Origin: Pomphorhynchus laevis
Lineage: Eukaryota > Acanthocephala > Palaeacanthocephala > Echinorhynchida > Pomphorhynchidae
Length of the DNA stretch: 64,000 nt
NCBI GenBank assembly: GCA_012934845.2
Contig: WNNJ02001349.1
Location: 62,001-126,000 of the forward strand
Reading direction: 5' to 3'
Positions 44,301 to 55,672 of this stretch are shown here, piece after piece; the first letter of the stretch is position 1, and the number at the start of each line of letters is the position of its first letter. A program made the translations under genes and the position numbers. The notes beneath the pieces are model-generated. The model saw nothing but the letters and a program-made list of their open reading frames with translations, had not been told where the DNA came from and searched no databases.

Positions 44301-44733
44301 GCGAATGGGGGGGGCGATAGAAGACACCTAGAGATAAAAATATGTTTTTATGGTCTGTTACAGAAACCCAAGCGTATTCACAAAGACTTGATTCATCGCA
44401 CTCAATTGACATAACACGAGTTGTAAGAACTTCTCTAGCATATATGATCACTCCGCCACCACGGCAAATTTGCCGATCTGCTCGGATTATGGCGTACCCA
44501 TTGATGGAAATTTCTGAATCTATGATGTGTGGTTTTAACCACGACTCTGTAAAAACAAGTATTTCAAATGAGGTGCTGTTAACCAGAGTGAGAACTTCGT
44601 CCATGTTATTAATGCGACTTAAGACATTCAAATATAAGACCCGAAAAGCATGTGTGGAGTGTACTGGGTCGGAATACTCGTATCTCTTATCGACATTTAC
44701 TGTCACTTCTTGGGTAGTTTCGTTGCGACACAA
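44272..44733 (-). pseudogene. LINE D ORF2 endonuclease, N-terminal half
   Basis: 153 codons. FRVLYLNVLSRINNMDEVL (Asn motif), FEILVFTESWLKPHIIDSEI (Glu motif), YAIIRADRQICRGGGVIIYA, and AWVSVTDHKNIFLSLGVFYR. The frame is lost just after YRPPHS, at a C-rich run, and continues in another frame with GDFNMPRIDW. Confidence 0.85.
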
Positions 44734-45743
44734 AGACTTCGCAGCTCCCCGATGTTTCCACCGTTGCCAATGGAACGAATCCAGAAATGAGTTGAAGTCC
44801 TGCGTCTCACAACACGAAAATTTATGACGGTGAGGTTACTTTCACCGTTAGCTACTCTGTTACTAAGTTCGCTCTTTGCTTGTTTCAGTCGAGTTCTGTC
44901 CTCGATCGAAATATCTCTGCGAAGGATCAATCCAGTACCTGCAAGATGATAACCGTATTTTAAAACTAATGTACACATATCGGGCGTTGCTAATATGACC
45001 TTTAGAAGGCGTGAACTATTATCTGATATTATTTTCCCCAGTTTATAAAGGTGAAGAACTCTGAATTGCTGCAGCTCAGTAGGGGAACAGGTGTGTAATA
45101 GCTCAGAGAAGAAGGATTGTACAGCTTTGACGTCATGCTGTACACGTAAATGGTTGTTGGTAGCAGATGATTCCCTTATATTAGCTATGATTATACACTG
45201 TGATCAATCATAAGTCCGGCGAATAGGGGCAGTTAATGAGTTTTTTAGGGAGACTGAATTGGAGTAAGAATTTGTAGATTTAAGTCGCAAGTCAGCTGAT
45301 TGTAAATAACTCGGAGGTCCGCTACATGATGTTACAGAGACAGGCGAATTTGTGAAATCAGGTGTTTTCTTTTCGTAGCTCAGAGTGTTCTTGTCTGGAT
45401 CTACACATTTTTTAAGTGAAGTTTGAAAAGTCTGATCAAATGCTGGTGGAGGCTGTTGTGAATTGCAGTGGGAGATCCTTTCTTGACGCTGTGCAATAAC
45501 AATTTCTTGACGCTGTTGTGAATTGCAGTGGGAGATCCTTTCTTGACGCTGTGCAATAACATGAAGAGCTGGCGCCGACTCATCGCCTTTCTCCTCGACA
45601 GGTTCAGTTTTATCCAATCGTGCGTCGTTACACACGCAATAACCACAAATAAAATGTTTACTTTCGTATCTCGCAACGTCAATTTTTTTCACCTTTAAGA
45701 GTGTCCAAACATCGCATCCCTGCTTGTCGCATCCAACTTCCAA
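44700..45743 (-). pseudogene. LINE D ORF1 (CX4C-CX2C finger protein), broken
   Basis: N-terminal part 45743-45204 (open upstream in frame to about 45800): C5-x4-C10-D-V-W-T...C33-G-Y-C36 finger, then a Gln-rich part with a tandem repeat (SHCNSQQ twice; about 60 bp). The C-terminal part, 45200-44703, reads AVQSFFSELLHTCSP, RLLKVILATPDMCTLVLKYG, and ISIEDRTRLKQAKSELSNRV, the usual ORF1 C-terminal RNA-binding region of this LINE group. At least one stop separates the two. Confidence 0.75.
45440..45562 (-). repeat. 60-bp tandem duplication in LINE D ORF1
   Basis: GCTGTTGTGAATTGCAGTGG, GAGATCCTTTCTTGACGCTG and TGCAATAAC occur twice in succession. The duplication stays in frame and gives two QRQERISHCNSQQ repeats. 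Confidence 0.85.
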
Positions 45744-45842
45744 CTGAACGTAGCCATCGTCTGTCTGTTTTTGCGAGTTTTCACCGATTTCATTGTCTGT
45801 TCACAAAAATGTCGTTGATTCGAGTGATTTGTCGTTGATCAA

Positions 45843-46260
45843 AGATGTAGTCTCGGACATCAGTCGTTTCTTTTTTAGATTAAAAGATCAATTAACCTAA
45901 TTCAATCTTATTTTAAACTCCAATAAATCGCAGGTGGTCGTCTTTGACGCACCCCTGCCACAAAAAGAAGCTTAAGAGACTAGCGCTCTCTGCACTCACC
46001 TCCATTTTGCGGCCTCAACATTTTCTTACCTTCACAAGTCGAGTAAAATACCTGGGGTTCACCATTACGGTGAGCTAGTCAGCGGGAGCTGACCCGAATA
46101 GACTAAAACATATTCTGAAGAAAGCTAGGTGGACCCTGAAACGGGATTGGATTATTTTCTTTAATTCTTCGGGGGGGTGAAAGACCCCGAGTGGTTGAAC
46201 CGGAAGTCGGCGTATTGAATGAACTGGAGGGATCAGTTCTTTATGAAACCGAGACCGTGA
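45843..46260 (+). pseudogene. LINE C RT 3' fragment (copy 2), degraded
   Basis: Plus-strand piece with GATGTAGTCTCGGACATCAG, AATCGCAGGTGGTCGTCTTT, AAGTCGAGTAAAATACCTGG and GAAAGCTAGGTGGACCCTGA as in the other C copies, with many stops and an internal deletion near 46150 that joins the thumb to the 3' region. It abuts the 5' end of LINE D. Confidence 0.8.
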
Positions 46261-47395
46261 TTATAGAGAAGAAGTATGACGTTAGACTGACCATACATTA
46301 CTTCCTATTTTATTTCGCATGTTTTACTTTTTAAGGCTTTTTAGCGGTTGTATATAATTATACAACCGATTTATTTTATTTAACAAAATCTTTATTATTA
46401 TTTTATGATCGTCGAGATTTGGGGCGTTGATGCAATAAAATGCCGTGAAAGTCACATGTTATTTATTTCCACTATACTCGTTTCCTTTGGACAATACTAC
46501 GAAAATCTTGAATTACAAAATATTTATCTCCTCCTCACGCCTAATTTGACGTACTTAATCGATTAATTTCTTCAGAATATCTCTAAATATCAACGTAGAA
46601 TATAACTACATTAATATATATCTCTAAATATCAACGTAGAATATAACTACATTAATATATATATCTAAATATAGCCAACGTAGAAGTTTATTGAATAAAA
46701 TACTATTATTATGCAGATGTATTATAGTTAAATTTAAATTTAAAAATTGTGTTTCGACCTCAAAATCGCTAAATTTCTACACACAAGAGACGTCTTATTT
46801 AATCATTTTGTCTTAAAATTTAAGTTTAAAATCTCAGAAGTTCTTACCAAAAATTTTAAAGTGTAAAATCAAATCTTTTTTAATAAAATCCATTTTAAAA
46901 AAACTTGCCATTTTAGTGGTAATTTTAAAATGCACAAGTAAAATTTACAATACAATACACAAAAATATTAAACGTAGTATTCCCGTTTCTGTTAAATAGC
47001 AAAAAGTAATTTCACTTTATGTGTGAAATTTCTATTCGTTAAAGGGGAAAATTTTCTCATTATCGACATCCAGAGAAGCGGGTGACATCCTCTTAATTTC
47101 GAAACAACAATGTATGAGCACTGAACAATTTTAAATTTTCAAAAAGTTCTAACGGAATAAATTGTATATTTGTTTGTTTTTTTTCCAAGGAAAAAAATTC
47201 AAAGCAAATTTTTTAAATATAATCTTATTTCGGCTGAACTTAAGACCCTTTTAATCTCAATTTTTAAGGGGATTTAAATTTTTTTATCATGAACTGAAAT
47301 ATGCAATTTCATCTTAGGTGATTGAATGTAAAATAATAATCTAAGGTGATTAAATCACCTTAGATTAATCATCACTACAATGTAGTGATGATTAA
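46261..47395. other. AT-rich spacer with a 41-bp tandem duplication
   Basis: 46579-46690 has 2.5 copies of ATCTCTAAATATCAACGTAG plus AATATAACTACATTAATAT, period 41. The rest is A/T-rich with no recognisable feature. A short hairpin occurs at 47337-47370 (AATCTAAGGTGATTAAATCACCTTAGATT). Confidence 0.55.
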
Positions 47396-47396
47396 A

Positions 47397-48150
47397 TTTA
47401 TTATTATTATTATTATTATACATTCAACAACATACGAGCATTAGCTCAAATAGCTGGCTCACAATAAGTTCGTAAATAAATAAATTAGTTATTAAAATAA
47501 GGAAATGCAACACGAAACATTGCTTGATCCATTCGTAGTCTTCTTTTAAAAGTATTAAGTGAACTGCATCCAACGGTGTCTGCATCAAGGTTGTTCCAAA
47601 GCTCAACAATTCTTCTATCAAATTGCATAGCGCCCAATTTCTGTACCCTGTTTCTTCGAATAGTTAAAGAATGACCGTGAAGAACATTTGAACCACGTAG
47701 TTGAGCCCTACTCCGAAGAGGGTGATGAGGGCGTTAGAATAAATGCCAAACAAGGCACATATCCATGTACCAGCTGGTCCATGTGACGGTCTCAAGTCCT
47801 AATGACCTCGGTCTGTCTTCATAAGGCAGCGACGCCAATGTTGGTGCTAGCTTTGTTGCCCTGCGAAGTACCCTCTCTGATTTCTTATGTTCATGCACAG
47901 TACGTGGGTATACAACCGGAGCTGCATATAAAAGTCTACTCAATACATGTGCTAAAATCAGAGGCCGAAGAACAGTCGGATTAACGCGAACAAGCGCGTA
48001 TCGAATCATACCTATCATTTTATTGGAGTTGGCACAAGCTTGATCAGTGTGCTTTTTAGTTGATAAATTAGAGGTAACCCATACTACTAAATCTTTGTAA
48101 CTATCGACACTTTCCACAAAAACTTTAAGATTTAGAAATGGAGAATACAC
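47397..48150 (-). mobile_element. LINE family D2, 5'-truncated copy 2
   Basis: Almost identical to 38146-38870 in the same orientation, including the TTATTATTATTATTATTATA tail and the flanking TGATGATTAAA word. Differences are few; the frame is broken at about 47725 and the 5' end stops at about 48120, earlier than in copy 1. Two such similar copies imply recent activity of this family. Confidence 0.85.
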
Positions 48151-48590
48151 TATAACCTGTTCTAGCTGAGCTCGATGCTTTTGTGTGTCGCAATGAAATT
48201 ATATCTCGTGATTTGCTTATTACGAACAGCTACATTCTCTCTTATTAACTCGTTCAATTTGGATTCGAACAACATCAAGGTTTGTCCCAAGCTTGGCTGA
48301 AAAAGGAGAATGGTTGGAATTAATAAGGGGGTTCAACTGTAAAAATACCGCTCCAAACCCTTAAAATGATGTGTCAAAACCAAAAAGCAAAGTCGGCAAG
48401 AGCGTTCCTAGGAAGCGACGCGCAGAAATCCCGCTTGGCAAATATGAAGTCAAAGAAGGAGAGAAAAGTAGCTTGTAAACAGTAGCAGATGGAATGCAGT
48501 GTAAGATACTCATCAGAACAACAAAATTAATGTAGGGTATAAATCGCTGTTTAAATAATTAAAAATTAAAATACGGGCAGATATTATTTA
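48151..48590. other. Spacer, nothing recognised
   Basis: Mixed-composition stretch with no open frame or repeat assignment. Confidence 0.4.
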
Positions 48591-49378
48591 TTTCGATATG
48601 TTAGCAGCAATATTGCAACTGTTTAAATGCTGCTGGTGAACCCTGGAGTAATCAATATTTGAAATAAGCTGACTAGATTTGTAAAACACTAATAAGGTCA
48701 ACTTGACCAAAAATCGACTTATGCTGGCTACAATGATGGCTGAATGAAGGACATTAAAACGCGGTTTTAAATGTGATAAAGGATGGAGCGCGGCGGACGT
48801 CGAGAGGGAGTTGATTCCAGGCGAGTGAGGCGGCGACGAGGAAGGATCGGAGACCTTCGATCGGAGACCTCCGATCCTTCCTCCGCGTCGAGAGGAAGGA
48901 TCGGAGACCTTAGGCCCTTCGTCACGGACGAAGGGCCTAAGGGAAAGGTGATCATCGAGATGGAAGCCTAAGAAAGTGGGATTGTGTACTATGGGGATTA
49001 TCGATGAGGCAAAAGATACAGTGGGAGAAGATATGCTTGGTTTACGGTGGAGGATCCACATTATTTTAGACTTGTCGGGGTTTGGAACGAGATGGAGATT
49101 GGAGAGACTTTCGTGTAGATAGAAGAAATACAGTCGGATGCAGAAATGCCGATATCGTGTATGCGACTTGCGGGTGCATGATCATAGATGATAATGTCGT
49201 CGACGTATTGCATGACGTTAAAGGAAAAAGGTTTGATAAACGAAGAGAGATCGCCAAGCAGAAAATAGAAAAGCAGGGGACCCAAACACTTAGTAAAGAC
49301 CAAATCGAGTATAGAAGGCGTCCCTGTCACACAAGTAGGTTCTTTAATATGTTGAACTAGTAGCAACTCGAGTAACAT
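48588..49378 (-). pseudogene. LINE A-like endonuclease-RT scrap
   Basis: Two frames. The first (49378-49061) joins endonuclease residues directly to the palm: catalytic YADD is YVDD, followed by ASRIHDIGISASDC. The second (49061-48588) gives the IMWILHRKPSISS block and FLGFHLDDHLSLRPFVRD, then scrambled DNA. Clearly dead. Confidence 0.8.
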
Positions 49379-50750
49379 AAAGTCACTCAGTACTTTCCCA
49401 ATCCGTGAATTGGTCGTGAATGACTATTTTTCCAGTCTATTTGGGGGATATTGAAGTCACCTAGGAGCAAAATCAGAGGATACGAAGATAAACTCAGCAT
49501 TCGAACTTTAAGACACTTCGCAACATCCACATCGCACTGGAGAAAAATCTTAGAAAACACTGCGCGAAGATGCATAATATCGTCATCCAGTCTACTTTGG
49601 GGATTGCTACTAAGAGATTCCTCAAAACCTCTCACGATAACGTTTAACTCTCTTCTGGAGTTAAATTGTCTAGAGCTAAATTGTTTAGGGCTAGCAGACG
49701 GAACTAATGAAGAATGAGTCTCAGGGGTAATCGATGGCCGACGATGATTTGGAGGAATCACTGCATGTTGTTTATTATTTGGAAGGCTAACTATTTGTCG
49801 TAGATTATCTATAGGCCTAACTATAATCTGACTAGCCTTTGCAAGATCATTAACCCTCTCAATAAACGGGGCTACTAGAGGAGCAACACATAAACTGCAG
49901 CGATGATGCAGTTGCTGCGGGTAAGCACAAGGACGCTCACTACAATCGCTACCTAGAGGACAGTTTTGAGAACAATCACTGCCCGAGGAAGTGTTAACAG
50001 GAGTTGACAAATCAACATTTGCATGCTTGAGAGCGGAACATTTGTTATCTACATCAAGACCGACGCTGCTCAAGTCCAATATATGGGGATGAACAATAAA
50101 ATCCAAAACAGGAAGTTGTTTGAAGGAGTAATCCATCACATTAGTCTCATGCAATGCATCCCTAACGAAGCATTGAGTTGAATTGTTATTGAAGGGTATG
50201 ATTGAACGATCGCTCAGTTCTAACTTCGACTGCTGCGTGAGAGAATGATTGAGTACATGAATAGCATTATTGGTTCCTATCTCAGATAATTTTGGAGTGG
50301 CCGAAACATCATCAATCCCTGACGACGAGCTGCTTGACTTTCTGAACGCTTCTGAACTCCGTTCTGGTTCGTTAATACTATGATCTTCCCCATCGTTGTG
50401 ACTGTTTGAATCTGCGTTCCTCTTTAAAGCATTTATTGATACTTGCTCGTCACAATGGCCCTTGAACAACAAGGAGAGCAATTCGGAGGCACAGAACCCA
50501 CAAACAAAATCCCTAGACAGTAGCGATTTCGTCAGACAGGATGGAACGTTGACAGCTGTCCATATGTCGCATCCAGATCTGCTGCAAGAGACCTCATGTT
50601 GCTGATACCCAGAGGAGGGGCTTGCTAATTTTGGTACAGTCTGATTGCGAGTACCGTTAATCTGCTGACTTGCTAAGCATTTTTTCGTTTCTGTCTTCTT
50701 TGTTCTTGCCATCGATTGTTGTGTCAACTCGCTTCGCTCGTTGTAATCGA
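48590..50750 (-). mobile_element. Chimaeric, internally deleted LINE (A-type)
   Basis: Minus-strand element with a long ORF1 (50727-49450) whose 3' end runs in frame into an endonuclease scrap (LLLGDFNIPQIDW). The next endonuclease piece (VQHIKEPTCVTGTPSILDLV) runs into a family-A RT scrap (LGPLLFYFLLGDLSSF, NVMQYVDDIIIY). Large internal segments of endonuclease and RT are missing. The RT part resembles family A, while ORF1 is of the same finger type but a different sequence from the one at 31.3 kb. The 3' part is scrambled (48840-48930). Confidence 0.8.
49387..50727 (-). pseudogene. LINE ORF1 (446 codons) fused in frame to endonuclease scrap
   Basis: Finger at the N-terminus: C48-x4-C53-D-I-W-T...C76-G-F-C79. 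Then a low-complexity Ser/Asn-rich middle, a Cys/His-rich stretch (HHRCSLCVAPLVAPFIERVN) and a C-terminal NVIVRGFEESLSSNPQSRLD. Normal ORF1 would continue for some 100 residues, but after KCLKVRMLS it jumps to endonuclease SYPLILLLGDFNIPQIDW. The fusion is in frame, so the ORF remains long although it is a deletion product. No sign that it is functional. Confidence 0.75.
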
Positions 50751-51069
50751 ATAATTATGTGTTTAAGCTTGTGTGTTCAAATTGTATAATTCAGCAAACA
50801 GTTTGAATAATCCAACCTAAAGACGGTCTTACGATTGTGCGAATGGCAATATTGTATTTACTTTAGATTGTATTTACTTTAGATCTCAAACTTTTTTAAT
50901 ATAATAATAATCTGTAATTATCATTTTACGACAAGTAATTTGTACCCCGAGTATCAGGAATCTATTTGATCCACTTGATGTTCTCAATATCTTGTCGAGT
51001 CTGCCTGTTAAAAATAGTTTAAAGTCAGATGGCATTCCTAGTATATTATTTCGTAATGTTGCATCACAT

Positions 51070-52345
51070 ATTTTATTTATTTATGGTTACAAATGCACGC
51101 CTATGCACGCTTACAAGCCCACGTAGAAGAAAAGAACCGAAAAATAAATACAATGTAAAATGAAAATGTTGATGAAATTTAAGGATGAGTGGAATGTGGA
51201 AAGGCGTCGGGAGAAATGTTGAGTGGTTTCGTTTAAGAGATATAAAGAATTGTGATTTCGATAAGATATTGAAGGAATGCATTTTTTGATTTAATTTGGA
51301 GGAGGATCCTTTGTGCAGGAACGTAGAGTTGTTTGAAGAGTGGAAGCTACGAGGAAGAACGGAAGTATGCTGGCAAAGAATTCCAGGCAAGTGGAACAGC
51401 GACGAAAAAAAGCGGAGGTCATAGTTGGTTGAGTGCGGATGGACGTGGAGAAGTAGATAATTGCTTAATCGCAGAGTCAAGAGGGCAGAACGCGAATTAT
51501 CAAGATAATCAAGGTGTAAGTAGGATGGTGAGTGACAAAATAAAAGACAAAAGGTAACAATACGCAAACGAAATTCAACACGAAAATTAATTGTTGACCA
51601 AGATTGGACTGAAAGTTTATGATAGATATAGTCGAAGCGGCGAAGACGCAAGATGACACGAGCAGCAGAGTTTATGATACGTTGGAGATGTTAAAGAGTA
51701 GAATTGGACGAGTTGGCAATGTCATAAGGCAATAGTCGATTCTAGGAAATAATAAAGACGATATAAGAACGAGACAAGAACGGAAGTAGATCAGCCTACG
51801 AATGTGACGGAGATCACGAAGAAATAAGAAAAAAGCGTAAACATTGTAATGAACAAAGTTTTTAATGAAATGGAAATTGTCGAAGCGAAAATTTAAGAAA
51901 ATCATATTGTCAACGATTAAGAGAATGATCAAATTAGCAGATAAAATATGTGTCGTTAAGTAGAAGTGATGATAGATGATCCACAGATGAGGTGCGAACA
52001 TAAGTGAGCGGGATAGTGATGATAAAGTAATTAGAAAAACTAGGATCTGAGATTGTAGAGGAAACGAATGCAATGACACCAATGAGAAAAGCGATAATAT
52101 AAACAGCGCCACCAAGAATATAGGTATGGAGGTTTGTTGGTAAATGGAGGCTAAAGTTGAAAAGAACACTTACAAATTTAATGGATCTGAATCAGAAAGG
52201 CGATCTAAGCGGATGTTAAAGTCACCAAGTACAATTAAATGTAGGGAAGAAAGTGAACGGTTTGATAGTAGATAAGCGAGTTTATTGAAAAATACTCAAG
52301 ACGATGGAGATGAACCTGGGCGATAGATGATTGCGATTTGAATAA
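51070..52345 (-). mobile_element. Old LINE A relative, internally deleted
   Basis: Minus strand. 52340-52180 encodes an endonuclease scrap (AIIYRPGSSPSS, IVLGDFNIRLDR); 52169-51672 a broken RT scrap; 51651-51073 the C-terminal region (VEFRLRIVTFCLLF matches IKLRLLLVTFRLIA of copy 40336-41499). The 3' end reads AATGCACGCCTATGCACGCT, similar to the other A copies but diverged. An older or related subfamily. Confidence 0.7.
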
Positions 52346-53503
52346 GAAAAGGAAGTTAAGACGGATGAAACATATGAGAGCACAAACTGCTGAGCATACA
52401 ATACGCTAGAAAGGTAAAAGAGTAGTTTTGGGAGAGTTGGAGAAGATACTAAGACATAAATCGATTCGGGAAAATACGTAGACTCAGTTAGCTCATCTGA
52501 ATTATTTAATTTCAGTTAAAATGTGCAAATATAATATGTGGAGATCGGTAATATCATAATATGATTACCAGACTTACCGAGATGTCGTTGAGAGCATCTT
52601 GAGAAGACGACATCTGAAATTCAGGGCAAAGTTGCTTTCATATATTGAGAATTTATAGCTTTACTAAATAGCTAGCGTAGTCGGTAGGTGTAACACTACC
52701 GATCGAAATAATCTAGGCTCAAATCTGAAAGTGTAACTTAGAAGCTAAGAGCATCGTTATTTAAAATTCTGATTATTCCAGGTGTTCCGAAGTTATCAGA
52801 AGGATATGTAAATCATCAGAACGAAAATTATATTTGTCCTGGATTTTCAGCCATCGAAAATTCGACTACTTTGGAATTAAATAATTATGTCACCCTCCCC
52901 TGCCCAATTAATATTATGCTTTTCGATTATCTTTCTATATATTCATAGCAATTAATACTTTTTGGCTTTTCATTTTGTAATTATTGTGGTTTCTCAGACG
53001 TTTATAATTCTCAGTAGCATTATTAAGTCAAATTTGATTGTTAATTTCGCAAAAATTATCGAAAATTCGGATCTATTTCGATAGAACAAATAACATTTAA
53101 TGGATCCGCATAACTTGAGCTACATCGAATATGCTCAAGGAAAATTGTAAAGCAATTAAAAGGTTTATTAAAAACGTTTTATATTTCAAATACTAAATGT
53201 CCTACAAGTGAAAATTTTGTTTGATATGATTTTCGTTAATTAGGTTATAAAACTAGCAAATCAATTGAATGTCCCCTGCATCTCGTCGTTTCATCTTTGA
53301 TATTTGATATTTGTTTTTCACGACTCTGAACACTTTTATGTATGTGATCTCTGATCATGTGAATATTAGCTTCATTATATAAATATGGCTTTGATAAATA
53401 GAAAACAATTGCATTAGAAAATACAGAACTAAAGTTAACTGTGTCCATGTGACACATTAATGACAAATTAATGTTTGTATAGGCATAAACACCAATTTAT
53501 AAT

Positions 53504-53757
53504 TGATTTAATAGAGTAGAAAAATCGATTATTTATGGCGTACTACTTACATGATAATATGATTAATTACATGATAATATGCATTCCAAGTCCGCCCCTA
53601 TCGCAATGGAAGGTTTGCTTGAACTTGTGAGCGTGAATCTAGTCTAATCCCTATCATTTCGTTTAGGACGTTGGTTACGGCTTTATCAAACTGTTTTACT
53701 GATTTAATAGAGTAGAAAAATCGATTATTTATGGCGTACAACTTACATGATAATATG
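53504..53757. repeat. 58-bp direct repeat around an RT-element scrap
   Basis: TGATTTAATAGAGTAGAAAA plus ATCGATTATTTATGGCGTAC...TGATAATATG occurs at 53504-53561 and 53700-53757 with one mismatch. The roughly 120 bp between them is less A/T-rich and on the minus strand reads QFDKAVTNVLNEMIGIRLDS then SQVQANLPLR, like the region before the PLRDGGLGI motif of the E-type RT element at 55-56 kb. Confidence 0.65.
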
Positions 53758-54399
53758 CATTTACTAAAAATACTTGAATGAATAATTATCCTAATTACAA
53801 TTTTACTTTAAAAACATTTATCTTAACGAGGTTCTAATCCTCCAAAATTAATAAACTTACTAAACTTTTTACATAAAGTTGATATGTAATAAGTTACATT
53901 AATATGTGTCTAATGTAGCACATAATCAATTCGTACGTAAGATACATATAATTGATAGATAAGTTATCGTTAAAGAACATTTACAGAATATGTACGAATT
54001 TAAAATCCACAAATAATAAATATTCGATCCTTGCGTTATAACGCAACTAGAGCATAAAGACTTTGGAATGTTGAAGTTTCAATTATATCAGCGCAACTAC
54101 GTGTATTATTTATTATTTCTATTATTTTTTGTGATTGCGAATAATTAGTGGTTGTATAGCGAGTAGCAATACGATAATATCAATTGCATAGCAATTGACA
54201 ATAATCAAACCGTTACCATTTGAAAAGTAAATGATTACTATCTAATAGCTAGTTATCTACCAATTTTGCAAAGTAATAAATAATAAGGATTTTAAATATT
54301 TTTTTTATTTCAATAAATATACATTTGTAATTTCCGCAAATGGGAATCAGCATATTTCGTATTCACAATATGTTTAAAAGAAAATAATAATCATTGTGT

Positions 54400-54960
54400 G
54401 ATTTGCAACTCAATGTATATGGCCGAATGTACCGGTGCATTGAGTTTGGAACGCGGTGCTCGGAAACATTGTGATATCAACCTTGGGAGCGCAATATCAA
54501 TCTTCGTACGGAGTCACGTTATTACGCTGGAAAATTCAGACTTGTGTTTTTCGCTGATCGTTGTCGCTAACACACGTAGAGTTACGTTTGCTGCTCTGCC
54601 TGCACCACCCGTCAACGCAAACACTAATAGGCAGAAGTTACTGTGATCAACATCACGTATCCTTTCCTCGTAATTGCTTCGCTTTCGTTGCTCATGATAC
54701 TCGAGGCACGCCGTCGACGATCACGATATATAGGATGGAGCTTCTTCGTTGAAAATGCATACGTAAAAAAACGTACGCTCCATCCTACCACTGAATAATT
54801 CACTGCACGCAATATCAGGACATGCGTCTGGTCTTCGAGTTGTCGCGTCATTGTCGAAACTTATTCTATCAGGATCACCAGATAGATTTGGCTCAGTGAC
54901 GACCCCCAGAACACACGTCTATGAGTAATTTTATACAAGGTCGCGGATCTCATTATGACG
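54400..54960. other. GC-richer island with unknown coding potential
   Basis: Plus strand: 77 codons from ATG at 54413 (MYMAECTGALSLERGARKHC, SLIVVANTRRVTFAALPAPP). Minus strand: an ATG near 54694 (MSNESEAITRKGYVMLITVT) lies about 50 bp after a TATATA-like word. An 11-bp inverted repeat TAGGATGGAGC/GCTCCATCCTA is at 54731 and 54777. Either strand could be a promoter and first exon of an unknown gene. I cannot choose. Confidence 0.25.
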
Positions 54961-55252
54961 TATCTTTTAGCAGAAACGCCCTTTTGCATGACACTGCATG
55001 AACATTATTCAACTCCTCCTTGCATATAAATTTTTTGACTATCTTAGATGGGGTCCAAGCGTACCTTACAGACATTTAATAATTTAATAATAATAAAAAA
55101 ATATAATAATAAAATAATATTTTTTTAAATAATAACATCTATTTTTTAAATAAAAAATTAGTATATAACAGCCACAATATGAGGCTTCAAATGGGCCTCA
55201 AAAAATATGTTAAATTGTTATTGTTATGTATCCGTGTATTGCGATCGGCCCA

Positions 55253-55672
55253 TCACCTATCTGACGAGATGATAGAGTTAACCATTCTATCCGGGCGAAG
55301 ATACGCAGAGCGGCTTGCTCTTAAGCACATCGAAGCAGATTTGGCCAGTGACATGGATAGACGAGATTGGATCCTTGCAATACAAACAGAGTACTGATCA
55401 TTGGGCTTGTCTGCCAGTTTCTTTGCGATAGTCTTCAGAACCGCAGTAGCCTGAGTTCCCATTCCCCCAACTGATGACATAATGAACGGAACGAAAAATG
55501 AGCGCTCGACAAGTTGTATCCTTTCAATATATTTCCTTGATTTCATTATTTCATGATATTCGTACGATGTTACGGTACTGGTATTTGAAGGAACTAATGT
55601 ATTGAACATGCAAATGTCCAAAAAGGACCGCCCCAGACATGTGCCAAACAAACCGCTCACAACCACATCCAA
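55253..55672 (-). pseudogene. E-element C-terminal nuclease-like domain
   Basis: 139 codons beginning in the domain (DVVVSGLFG), with LDICMFNTLVPSNT as the likely D-x-x-x-x-N strand, and RKYIERIQLVERSFFVPFIM and CIARIQSRLSMSLAKSASMC as the family's closing motifs (usual form RRRLSFSLLRSAIMCLRGSR). It is intact from residue 1 to its stop. Confidence 0.7.

Larger units (their letters stand above)
41740..45830 (-). mobile_element. LINE family D, near full-length (about 4.1 kb)
   Basis: Minus strand. ORF1 is at about 45800-44700, endonuclease 44733-44020, and RT to 41971. The 3' end has CCGCTCATCGGCTGTTG and a TAA repeat (about 41803-41818). CR1/Jockey group: ORF1 with CX4C-CX2C finger, APE-type endonuclease and RT. 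Breaks seen: at least one in ORF1, one frameshift at a run of G/C near 44310 in the endonuclease, and a frameshift plus a stop near 43620 between the endonuclease tail and RT. Confidence 0.88.
52490..55180. other. AT-rich spacer, nothing recognised except listed pieces
   Basis: A block-1 R word sits at 52470-52495. 53504-53561 and 53700-53757 are a 58-bp direct repeat. 54400-54960 is a GC-richer island (separate entry). Otherwise A/T-rich without a gene. Confidence 0.4.

Noticed and set aside
53245-53466. 73-residue minus-strand frame
   Set aside because: No motif and no conserved neighbour; chance is a good enough explanation.
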